DNA of 64,000 nt, from assembly GCA_946406115.1 (NCBI GenBank), contig OX291540.1, forward strand, positions 3,840,563-3,904,562. The letters are read 5' to 3'. Origin of the DNA: Apoda limacodes. Taxonomy: Eukaryota; Arthropoda; Insecta; Lepidoptera; Limacodidae. Below the pieces are notes generated by a model. It was not told where the DNA came from, made no database searches, and saw nothing but the letters and a program-made list of their open reading frames with translations. Within the stretch, counting starts at the first letter, position 1. Every line of letters begins with the position of its first letter. Shown piece after piece: positions 53,831 through 64,000 of the stretch. A program made the position numbers and the translations under genes.

Positions 53831-56800
53831 TCATATAACACACATGCATGCGTTTGTGGTTATTATTACTGCGTTACGTATTGATTGCACACATTCACAA
53901 ACAAGCAATGTAGACAAGATCAAATCGGAACCAGATGGTTTTTATTTACTTGATATTAAGGAGGGCTGTTTTTATGATAATATGTAGGCACGCAATATTT
54001 CAATAAATTTTATATGATAATTTATACATAAAACAATTTAGCGATATATTCACAGGTATTATGGCTGAGTAAATTCTGTGAGATGTTTTAGAGAGATAGA
54101 AATTTTTGATATTTTAAAACTGTAAGTATAAAAAAATATTTTAGGCAAAAGTGAGGGATTAAATAGATATGTACGGCACCTTACTATTTTCACATCAAAA
54201 AAATTTACAAAATATGCCAATATCATTTCAAAAACATGTTGCATTTTAGTATATTTTAAAATTAATGTAGATACTTTGCATAGCGAGGCAGCCAGTATAT
54301 TCAGGGCATTACATAACCCTCAAATTCAAATAACAGTACATTGCGAAGCATTGCCATGAGGGCTGCCCGTGTCAAGTTGGCATAGTGTAGATAACAGGTC
54401 TAATTTACAGACTTAACTTGGCTCTGGCATACAATTTGCGGCCGGAAGGATCAATCCGCAGGCCAAGGTACTACGTACTATAACAAACATTTTAAGTCTA
54501 TGTATAAGTCTTTAGAGAACGCGTGCTGCTTACCTATGCTTGATAATATTAGTGCAAATTTGGAGACGTTTAGCACCTGCTAACTTGTAAGCGTAATTAC
54601 ACCAGATGTGCGAAAAAGTGCGCTACTACACTAGAACCAACTGAGAGAAGCCTTTTAAAGAATATTTCTTTAGTTCGAAAATTCTTTAGTTAATAAAAGT
54701 TTCTATCTTTCGAAAACATTGTGTTTGATAATATAATGTAATGTACAGGACTTGTTAAAAAGCTTCTTAAGAAAACGTTGTTCTTGATCTAGAAATGTAC
54801 GCTACAGAACTAGTTAAGGCGACGCCTTAAGGGTCATTTCACAGTGAAGTGTTTTTTAAAGTTTTAACTCCTTGAGGTAAAATTAGCAATTCGCTACAAA
54901 GTTGTAAAAAATAAAAATCATAAGCGAAAATATTTCAATTTGATAAAAATGAACAAATACGAATATCATAGAATTTGCCTTAATTTTAAACCTAGCTAAG
55001 CTATTTTGAAGAACGCCTGTACTGTTGTATGACTTTGATGATTTTAAAGATGTATTTAAAAACATAAACCGTTTAGCCAATCCCTTTAAATCGTGTGTTT
55101 GAGCTACCAAACTAAAAACGCGTGAAAAAAATATAGCACTTAGTCACGGATCAGTAGATATTGTCATTGATTTTTTACTAATAAGCGGAAAAGACGTCAA
55201 GGCGTCACCTTAATAAGTATCTTCCGCTCGAAACTTTGTTTTTGACAATAACATTTACAAATACTACGGGGCTTGTTAAAAAGTTTCCTACGTTCGATAT
55301 CCTTATTCTTGATGATACAATGTACAAACATAATGCTAGTTGTAAGATCTTAGATGGAACTTTATGTATTAGTTGGGAAAAAGAGAGAATCAATGTGTTA
55401 GTAAATGCGCGACGACACGTACGGAATCATCGCTTTTGTGTACATAAACAAACTACACTAGTGTCACAAATTGTTGTGGCGCGTTGTTTCTTTGAAGGCG
55501 CAGACACGAAATAACTTATATTTAGTTTTGCTTTCCTTAACCTAAGGCCCGTTACACAAGTTGCTATAATATATATAAATTTGTTAAAATATACATAAAA
55601 ACTAAAAACATATTTATAGCTGCGTGTATGGTAACTTAAAGTTTACTATTGAAAATATATTGTAATATGCCTTTCTATAGTATATTTATATATAGTATAA
55701 CTCCGTTTGTCCGATGGGCTTTATACGTTAATATAAAAAGTGAAAGATTAAATTAGAGCGCACTTTATTTCCGACTCGCTCACTGCTTGATTAAATAAGT
55801 ATGTACGTACAGACAGACCGCTGCATAATAAGCGTGCTAAATCCTTTCTATGAACGCCGAATACATACGTCAAATGTCACATAACCCTTGGCTTAAGCTC
55901 TTTCAAGGGCCAGTGTTGCGAACTAAGTAACAATAAGTACTTTAAACGAGTTCGTCATGAGCAAACCTTCTTCTGTTGGTACCTATTTTGTGATAGTTTG
56001 CCTTGTGATTTATAAAGTACCTCTACTTCGCCGAAAAGTCTATCCGCAAGTTATGTTAACTTTATATTAGGTTTATATTATGTTATATAAAAAAAAAAAT
56101 TTTTACTAAATCTATTATTTCTACAAAAGTTTTGTCGTAATACATTTGCTGCAGTATAATACTTTTATTATTTGATACAGAAACAATTTAAACTAAAAAC
56201 AGTTTTTCATTAAATTATGTATGAATTTTGACAATAAATAAAGTTACTACCGATATTTTTGCTTTAAACGCATGCGTGACGTTGCGCCTTAAGGTGAGTC
56301 CGTCATAGATTATTTTCATACGAACTGCGTTACCGATAACCAGAAACATTTTTCCACTCAAATGCGTTACTATCATATATCGCTATATTAAATAAATTAA
56401 ATGTATGAATTGAACAAAAACACTGGTTATATTTAATAATTCACTGGCATATTGTAGATGGATAGGCTTTTTGCACCTGTTTTAAATAGCGATATGATAA
56501 ATGACCCATTTTGAGTTGCACTATGGTTTATGGTTATAGATATTGTGCGTTTGTATAATTACGTCGAATGCACCTTAATATTGCACATTGAATTCTCTTT
56601 CTACGTGTGTTTTGCATAATCGAATAAGAAATTATGAGTGAGAACCTTACTAATATATAAAATAACACCAATTTATAAACCAGCTTGATATCATAATTAA
56701 CTAATCATCACCGCTAGTTTTTTGAATAAATTTTCTTCCAAGTTTCCTCCAAAAGTTCGCCTATTTTTCTTACCATATAAGCAAATGATTTGCTTATTGA

Positions 56801-59187
56801 CTCATAGTTAGGCACAATTTTTTTACAATAACCGGGTTGAAAGTCAAAAAAGTTTAGAATTTTATGGTACGGTCTGTTAGGGTCAAGGCTAGAGTAAGAC
56901 GATTTTTGAAGAAAAAATCTTTTCTAACCGCTTTTCTTGTCTATGATAATAATCAATTTCGTGTATCTTGTTCGTCTCTTTTTTTCGTATTCCGACCAAT
57001 TTTATATACATCGTATGTTTAAATGGACTGCCACGTTTGTAACATATTTTAGCTAATTCGCGGGTTTCTGGAATACAGACGCGGTTATGACAGTTTCGAT
57101 TTTTGTACTAGTCGGTATTTTTTACTAGACGTAACGTCTCTACGTTCGAATTTTAAATTAAATAAAATGAAATTTCCGGGCAATTGAAACTGCAAGAAAG
57201 AATATCGACTTGACATTTCGCAGCTGCGGTAAGGCCCCGGGAAAGTTGATCTAACATTTGGAATCAAACCTACTGCACAATTTTGAAAATCAAATTTAAT
57301 GTTTCGTGTTTTTTTAAATTGTCATATTTTGTAAACTTAAAATAAAATAACAAACTAAGATTTTGGCTCAAAATATGAAAATAACGAAATGCACAATAAG
57401 AATAAACCAAGGCGATTTAATTCTATTTTTACCTTGTGGTTATTTTATTTGAGTTTAAATCATAGTTTTCTGGGTTTTAAGTTTACAATATAAGACAAGT
57501 AAGAAAAACAAGTGTATACTAGATATTTCTGTTGAGGGATTTTTGAAGTTTGTTAAATCCTTTTCGTATTCTAAAAACCCGCCAGTGATGATTACCTTAC
57601 TTAACTATTTATTAACTATATCCTAACTAAGTAATGTAATATTTTTTACATTCATATCTGTTAAAATGTAATCTAAAATGAATATAAGCATGGGTTTTGT
57701 ATTGTAGTAGGTAATTCATTTTTGTAACACTTAAAAATATATCGGAGAAAACAGAATTAAACAACCTGAAATCAGATACGTTTGTAGTTTTGTTTTTGCT
57801 AGTCCAGTTATTTTATATTTACTATAACTATTCTTAGCGGTGTAACACTAAATGTAACGTATTATGTAAAATATTTTTCTTTAGTTATTATCAATAAATT
57901 AAAATTTGTTTATTTAAAATCAATAGTATTTTATTTCTACGTTTGGGACATGTCGTAAAAACAAATTGCAACACTTGTAGTAAAACTACGCTTAAGCAGA
58001 ACCGCAGTAAAGGTTATAGCACTACATGGCAGTTGTACACCACTCGACTATCTTTTCGACGTTTACAGCTTCCACTGATGTGGGGTGCTGGACTGTAGGT
58101 CAATAAATTCGCACACACAAGACACCCCTGAAGGACACCCCTGGGGGTGCCACTGGAACTTGAATTTGCACCCGTGGCACCCCCAGGACATTTAGTGCAG
58201 TGCTTTTGAATGTAGGGTATATGCTGAAGCTAAAAATTCTATTCAAAAGCAACAGTCGACGGACAGGTATTCCTATTGTATTTAAAAATATGTAAACACC
58301 AATCAAATTGAAGTGTGACGAAGCATTGTAATATTAATAAATAATACATCAGTATCTTGTGTAGCAATGAATATAGTAACGGAAACGGAGGATCTTAATT
58401 TTATAAAGGAACAATTCTCCTGCATAAAAAATACACATACATTATAAAAAAAAAGATTAGACAGTTTGTCTGCGTGGCGTTGTTCAACCTATAAGAAATC
58501 TTAATGCCCTGGGTCTTTAACCATAGATAAAGTAAGGTTATACTTAGTAATTCAATGTGTATGCCCACATACATACAGGGAGACACCCAGGATGTTACTA
58601 GCATTGGACGCGAAATATATGACGAAAAGCAAAGTAAACACCAATAAAAGCTGAAAGAAGAATGTACTGTTGATATGGAAAAATCATCAATTACATAAAA
58701 AGATTTTGGCTCAGCGTACATTGAGCTGAGATTTTTAGCTTCTTTGGAAAGCGTCATAGGACAAATAAAATTTCAGAAGGTACGTATACTCCAAATTAAA
58801 TAAATTGATCAATAAAAATACGGTTTCCGTGATGCGTTTACAAAACGTATTGCACAAAATTCACAAACCACAATTTCATATAGCCGTACTTCCATGGCAA
58901 AACTGCCCTGATAGGAACCTGTATCGTAACCTATGCTATATTGTAGAGGGTACTAATATTAGTTGATCGAGTAGATATTAGCTCTATATCTCAGTTAATT
59001 GAGGAGCTATTTGAAAAAAAGTGTCCGGTGTCGACTTTTTCCAAAATGATATATCTTTGTTAATCTTAAAGCTAGGAAAATAAAACCAATATCAGTGTTT
59101 ATGATACACTTTACAGTTTATTTTATAGCAATTTTCTATGAGCCAAGCCTAAATAAAAACATAAAAAAATGCAGGTATTTTTTTTTT
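53831..59187. other. Long AT-rich stretch without genes
   Basis: No coding sequence with family resemblance. One notable small hairpin at 58140-58187. Confidence 0.45.
58140..58187. repeat. GC-rich hairpin
   Basis: 13-bp perfect stem 'cctgggggtgcca' (58140-58152) and complement 'tggcacccccagg' (58175-58187), 22-base loop. Immediately left, a 'gacacccctgaaggacacccctg' type 13-base tandem repeats the same bases. Confidence 0.75.
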
Positions 59188-59299
59188 AAATCAATTTCTA
59201 CTAGATCTGATTTAATTACCACTTTGAAAAAATATATAATAATGGTCTATACCTTGCCTAAATGCCAAGTTTTATTAAAATCCAAAAGGTGCAACTTGT
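59188..59299. repeat. Left inverted-repeat arm of the DDE transposon
   Basis: 112 bases; pairs with 61517-61633. Confidence 0.8.
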
Positions 59300-59653
59300 A
59301 AAAAAACAAAAATTAAACTGAGTGGACCACCTTAAAACCACTATGTTGACCCTTTTAAATTATAATATTCACATCTTCAATTATTCAATATTGGGCATGA
59401 ACGGTTTAAAAAAAATGGAATGATCTTTTCTGAGTAATAATTAAAACCTTCTTCATCAAAATAACGTTTATTAGTCATCATCACTATTTTAATTAATTAC
59501 AACGTGATCGCTGTTTATAGAAAAAACCCTTGATAATATTTCTGCTGGGCGTACTATGTGAGATTTATATCTTGCATTTGATAAATAATTTATAATTGCC
59601 GCCACGTGAGAGCAACACCCAACTGTTCTATTTCCATTTGCACAGTTACACCA

Positions 59654-61451
59654 TTAACGCCGAATATCTTCGTGGCTGTTTCCATTGGGGTTGTAGTCAA
59701 TGTAACATCTATAGGTTTTACTATTAACGTGTCGCGATTTTATTTGCACTTTTAGAATGTTAGGTGTATTTTTGACATACAGCACATGAAAATTATTGTC
59801 TTTCCCCAAGAGTTTAGCTAAATAAGAAATGGCTTGTGAAAGCTGATAGGTGCCAGTGAAAAGTATTTTTAACTCCTCTTCAGAAAGTTCAGGAAAATCA
59901 CAAACATCTGTAGCAAAAAGTCGATTGAAAGGTTGTGTTTGTCGATCCCAGTTGTGAATCAGTACGTCATCGACAAGTGTATTTTTCATGGTTTGTCTAT
60001 CATTCATATATTTAATAATTTTATCGTGTAAGTCTATGTCGGAAATATGTCCTTTACCATATGTATTTTGTAGGTGTCCAGCAATGCGACAAAGAGACCT
60101 CACGTTCGGTAACATTTTGTTGTCTAAAACATTATCTAAGAGCCGAAACTTTTGTGAAATTGCCCCGTGAACCGCTTCGACGACCCATCTTACTTTTGTC
60201 ACTTTTCTAGACTCATTAGCTTCAGCAGTTGTAAGTTGATGCCGTTTTCCTTTTAGTGCTGGCATAAGCAGTTTGTAGCCTTTCTCGGTAATGTATAACT
60301 CAACGTCTCTAAATCCACGGTCTGCAATTATGAGATCGTTTTGATGCAAGAGGCTTTGAAAACCAAAAGGATCATCTAATACTATTTTCATTATCGTAGC
60401 ATCGTTTTGTGTTCCATAATAGGGGCCTGCGAAATCTATTATGTATCCATCAGTAGCGCAAATAGTAAATGGCTTACATAAATGCAATTTCTTTTGTCCT
60501 GAGTAAGATTTGGGTTGGTATTCGTTGTTTGTGCTTTTTTCATGAAAAATATATGTGCCATCACAAATAATTAACAATTGATCATCAGTAGTGTTGAATA
60601 AAGCCTTCGATATATTAGTCGTATGATTCTGAATTAGCTGTTGTCTTGAGACTGAATTGATACCAAAATGGAATGGTAAAATATCTTTTTCGAAACTTTG
60701 TATTATTTGTTTGCAATAATCTGAAGCTTGTTGGGCTAGTTCCAATTGTAATATTGAAGATATTATTATATTTTTAATACCTAATCGTAATTTCATCAAA
60801 AAAATCACTAATGCCTGGATAACATTACGCAAAGGAGAAGACTGCAATGAAGATTCGACAGTTCCATGATGTTTTCCCAACTTAATCCAGTATATATTTT
60901 TAGTTTTTCTTCGGACATTGTAAAATCACCTATTTGGTTAAATAGAGTAGCTTTAACCTCTGCTGAAAGTAAATCGAAAAATATTAAGACTTCTATAGCA
61001 GATAAAACACTGTCATCGGAGTGAACGCGCAAGAGTGACAGTTCAAGTTCTTGTTTTTATTAAATGAGCTCACAAAGCAACAACGGTATCCATTGGGAAT
61101 GAAAATCCTTCGTTTGATAAAGGGTTGATATCGAGCCTCTATTGTTATCGTTTTAATATTAGATGTTGAGCTATATAAAATACAGTATTTATGAGTTGAA
61201 ATTACTCTCAGTAACAACGGCAGTACTATAGAGTCTTCATTAGAACTGTGACGTACACAAAAGTCTTCATCATTATCATCATTATCATACTCTTCCTCGT
61301 CTACTAATTCAAATTGTAAAATATCACGTCGTTCTGATTCTATATCAATATGAGAAGGTCCTGCGCATGTGTCGTCAGTAGCCGATGATTTAGAGTACGG
61401 AATCAATCGACATTTAAGACATAGAACATCTCCAACTTTAAGTCGTTTCAT
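59654..61451 (-). pseudogene. DDE transposase (IS5/PIF-Harbinger-like), two frameshifts
   Basis: Catalyses cut-and-paste transposition. The 3' part is a 408-codon open frame (60880-59654). Motifs: a helix-turn-helix-like 'LVIFLMKLRLGIKNIIISSI' at residues 24-43, 'CDGTYIFHE' (D107), 'GPYYGTQNDATI' (D160 nearby), 'LIIADRGFRDVELY' (D187) and 'RWVVEAVHGAISQKFRLLDN' (E235), giving a full D-D-E set of DDE_Tnp_4 type. Upstream, 60808-61032 ('GLSWENIMEL') and 60993-61451 are the N-terminal part in other frames. The latter starts at ATG 61451 with a CxxC ('VLCLKCRLI'), an acidic stretch, and a Cys-rich 'RRIFIPNGYRCC' block of the kind seen before the DDE domain in this family. So two frameshifts (near 61035 and 60860) break one long gene, unless introns lie there; splice-like signals are not evident. 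The catalytic domain is undamaged. Confidence 0.85.
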
Positions 61452-61516
61452 TTAAGGCACGTTGTATTTACACACTTCATCTTCGGTTTGTAATGTTATT
61501 TTTTTTTTTTTTTTCG

Positions 61517-61633
61517 ACAAGTTGCACCTTTTGGATTTTAATAAAACTTGGAATGCTATTAGGCAAGGTGTAGACCATTATTATATATTTTTTTCAAAGT
61601 GATAATTTAATCAGATCTGATAGAAATTGATTT
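61517..61633. repeat. Right inverted-repeat arm of the DDE transposon
   Basis: 117 bases, complement of 59188-59299; preceded by a T-run (61500-61514). Confidence 0.8.
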
Positions 61634-62220
61634 TCCTCAAACCCAATTTCTTCTGTTTCAAATCCGGGAACCTCGTAATAAGACACCTCGGCAAAAGCTT
61701 AAATAATCCAAGGACAACGGTTCTAATTACACGAGGCTAGGTATACATTTCATGAAACGAAGATCCAAGTGCTAAATTGAAGCGCCACTTAATCGACGCC
61801 ACTAAACCAAAGCAAGATTTAGATTTAGAACAACAAAGTCCGGCCAAGCGAGACTTTATATCCCCGAATCGGTTGCAAAAATTTTGAGAAGGAAGCCGTA
61901 GGAGGATCTAGTTTGTCTAGGCATTTGGCAAACTTTGTCAATTCTTCTCGGCGCCTGCAGCAGAGTCTGAAGACAAGGCCTTTAACTGGAGCAGGGCTAG
62001 TCCACATGCTCAAAGTTACTGAGTCGAATCTTAAATGAAGGGAATCCTTTCAGAAGGGAACTAAAGTTATTGACATAGCTCGCAGAATGGCAGTAGTAGA
62101 CTACACCTTTCCTTTAAAATATACAATAAGTAATTCTTAGCTTTCAAGTTGAGTCTAACAGTTGCTTTTTGGCTCTATTGGACCTCACCACATTTAGTAA
62201 TTCCCTTACATTATAGCACT
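61634..62220. other. Non-coding stretch
   Basis: No gene or recognised repeat; somewhat less AT-rich around 61825-62010. Confidence 0.4.
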
Positions 62221-62375
62221 AAGGTGGCAAACAAGCACACGGTCCGCCTGATGGTAAGCGGTCCCCGTGGCCTATGGACGCTTGCAACACCAGAAGTATC
62301 ACTCGCGCGTTGCCGACCCTTCTAAAATCCAATAACTTCTTTCTTGAGGAACCCCATACTGTAGTCCTTAGATGT
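62221..62375 (-). mobile_element. LINE 3' tail
   Basis: A well-preserved minus copy: 'aaggtggcaaacaagcacac', 'ggtccgcctgatggtaagcg', 'cctatggacgcttgcaacac', 'cgcgcgttgccgacccttc', 'aaccccatactgtagtcctt'. Cut off sharply at 62375. Confidence 0.85.
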
Positions 62376-62954
62376 TTCTTTTTTCTTTATACTCTTCTTC
62401 CAAATACTCTATCCTTAAACACTGTATTGGCCCGCACCGTTTCCCTGGGCAAATATGTGTCTATTAAGTCCGTTTGTGGCAATGAAATGGATTCTTTGGG
62501 TGATTTACCTAATAATGGGCAGTCCTTACTAAAAATATTATTTTATAATACTTTCATTTTCATCCCCTTCATAACTAGGCCTCAAATTTCTAATATAATT
62601 ATGTTTCAAAAGCTCCTTAATCCGTACAACGTATCTTATAATACTTAGACATTCACTTACAACCCCTTTCAACCATTTTCTGTCACCATTAAAATTCTTA
62701 CACCCATACCTTGTCACCTTTTTTAAACATCCTTATTCATTTCTATCACTACTACTACTAATGCTATTTAGAAATGCTGTTATTAGGTTTTAACAAGTTG
62801 AATATTGTTGCAGGTCTTTAATTGAGTATTATTTTATTTAGGCTAAAATCAGTAGAGTTTGGTGTATTTCTATAAGTGAATAAAAAGTTTTGTAACAATA
62901 CTTCCTTAGACATTTTACCTCTCTCAATCATTAATCTAGTAAGTGATTTTTTTA
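62376..62954. other. Non-coding stretch
   Basis: Pyrimidine-rich on this strand; nothing recognised. Confidence 0.4.
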
Positions 62955-62956
62955 TA

Positions 62957-64000
62957 CACTCGCGAGCAAAACTATGGAATCACTTACTTGGAATTGACTC
63001 CGCGCGATCTTGAGAATTGATAACTATTTAAGAATAATAAAAATGGTACTATTTTGAAAGTTAAACTTTTCACTTTAGATTGATGAATTCATTTAAATCA
63101 CATCAGTATTTAAGGAGCTATCCCGGATTAAGTAAATGTAAGGAAAAGATATGTTTTAATTGTTTGATACGTCGCAAGTGCGGCCTATTGACCCCCTATA
63201 AAAGCTCGTGTTATCGGATTTACTTTATCACCCCAAGCCCTACTTTCGGTGCAAAGTAGCGAAGAATACCACTGCAATTGGGCGAAGCCCAAAGACAGTT
63301 ACCCCATTTCCCCGTAAGGGAGAAATGTGAGAAGACCACGGCTCTTACTTTATCAGTCGGCTTTCACACGTTAACCGGTACACATTTCCGCTACTTTTGA
63401 CCCTTGAACTTGGAAGACAATTGGACCTCAAAATCGGCATCTGACCGGTGTCGACGTCCAACAGGAGCTCCGAAATGTTTGTCGGGTAGCTTTCAGCGAG
63501 TTGACAGTTCGTCGGAGACTTAAGCAAGCTAATTTCACACCAAAAAAGCTTGCCACAGGCCCGAAACTGGCGGCAGGTCACCAACAAGCTCGGCGCCTGG
63601 CGGGGGACAAGGAGGCGGTCTAACTTCAGACAGCTACATTTCCGATATTCTGGTGGAACATGTCGTTCCCTATGCGGGATATATCGGTCATGACTTCCTA
63701 TGCACTATAACGCTCGTTGTCACACTTTTCGTGCCACAATGTTGAAGAAGTCGGTATCGCCACATTGGACTGGCTCAGCCCGGACTTGAATCCCATTAAG
63801 CACATGTGTGATGAACTGAAGAGGAGGGTTCGTTTCAGAAATCCTGCTCCTTTAAGTGTTAATGAGCTGAAATCGTCTTTGATAGAGTAGCGGGAAGGTA
63901 TCCCGTATTACCACGGTTCTACTTAAGAAATACAGACTCCTGACATACTTCACAACATGTTATAATTTTTTTTGTCTTTATTTATGCCTGGCCACCAGCA
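62957..64000 (+). pseudogene. Tc1-like transposon, left end and decayed transposase (runs off window)
   Basis: It starts at a TA (62955-62956) with 'cactcgcgagcaaaactatg', a terminal motif I associate with lepidopteran Tc1-like elements. From ~63345 the plus strand gives 'ELTVRRRLKQANF' (paired/HTH DNA-binding region) and, after deletions and frameshifts, 'IATLDWLSPDLNPIKHMCDE' and 'LKRRVRFRNPAPLSVNEL'. This is the Tc1 third-acidic segment with SPDLNPIEH altered to SPDLNPIKH, which loses the catalytic Glu. The middle of the catalytic domain, including both Asp motifs, is missing. The right end is outside the window. Confidence 0.75.

Larger units (their letters stand above)
59188..61633. mobile_element. 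DDE transposon with ~115-bp inverted repeats (ISL2EU/Harbinger-like)
   Basis: The left arm 59188-59299 ('aaatcaatttctactagatc' to 'ccaaaaggtgcaacttgt') is the reverse complement of 61517-61633, with a 4-base gap and several substitutions. Between them lies one minus-strand transposase gene, about 2.45 kb in all. Arm similarity stops outside these coordinates. I see no certain target duplication. A T-run lies beside the right arm. Confidence 0.8.

Noticed and set aside
53374..53838. 154-codon plus-strand ORF
   Set aside because: Antisense to an RTE reverse-transcriptase remnant; its protein resembles no family and codon use is unremarkable.

Overview
This is a eukaryotic (insect, almost certainly lepidopteran) genomic window. 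It is AT-rich, has GT-AG introns, and is crowded with transposable-element remnants, several of which I recognise from butterfly and moth genomes (a tRNA-derived SINE ending in a 'ggggccagatggcgctgt'-type tail, an 'actaatattataaa' dispersed repeat, RTE and Jockey/CR1-type LINE pieces). The window holds one clearly functional protein-coding gene. I see no CRISPR, operon or other prokaryotic features.

The gene is the heterotrimeric G-protein beta subunit 1 (orthologue of Drosophila Gbeta13F / vertebrate GNB1). It lies on the + strand and has seven coding exons between 29634 and 48629. The exon lengths (57, 146, 171, 123, 202, 217 and 107 bp) sum to 1023 bp, which is 340 codons plus TAA, the standard length of the family. 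Every junction is GT-AG with matching phase. Intron 5 is very large (11.6 kb) and loaded with transposons. A possible non-coding first exon with a strong donor ends near 5444, which would make the 5' intron about 24 kb; this is inference only.

Layout. 0.5-2.6 kb: GC-rich retroposon, a solo LTR, and a reverse-transcriptase fragment. 7.4-12.2 kb: a nest of elements, namely a TA-flanked element with pogo/Tigger-like ends containing a Cys-rich pseudogene, a rearranged LINE, and a 1.6 kb TAA-flanked Harbinger-like element that itself contains a TTA-flanked MITE. 12.4-15.4 kb: RNase H-bearing LINE, SINE, dispersed repeat and another RT remnant. 18.5-28.7 kb: LINE tails, a small retroposon with a 12-bp target-site duplication, and an RT fragment bounded by a perfect 33-bp direct repeat. 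29.6-48.6 kb: the Gbeta gene; its introns carry a hairpin, a MITE, Tc1 and mariner debris, a 451-bp MITE with a 5-bp target duplication inside the mariner, a 74-bp inverted repeat, a Ty3-like LTR retrotransposon whose LTR ends about 80 bp upstream of exon 6, and a tRNA-derived SINE. 53.0-53.8 kb: RTE remnant. 59.2-61.6 kb: a DDE transposon (IS5/PIF-Harbinger-like, ISL2EU-type) with ~115-bp inverted repeats and a nearly intact transposase. 62.9-64.0 kb: the start of a decayed Tc1-like element that runs off the window.

One Jockey/CR1-like LINE family left 3' ends at nine or more places (3.6, 7.4, 18.5, 24.3, 24.5-25.4, 37.0, 37.3-37.5, 50.5 and 62.2 kb), so it has been the dominant recent force on the locus. 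I do not see a new multi-gene 'system'. The most unusual things are the nested and rearranged elements, the long inverted repeats inside the Gbeta introns, and the near-intact DDE transposase.
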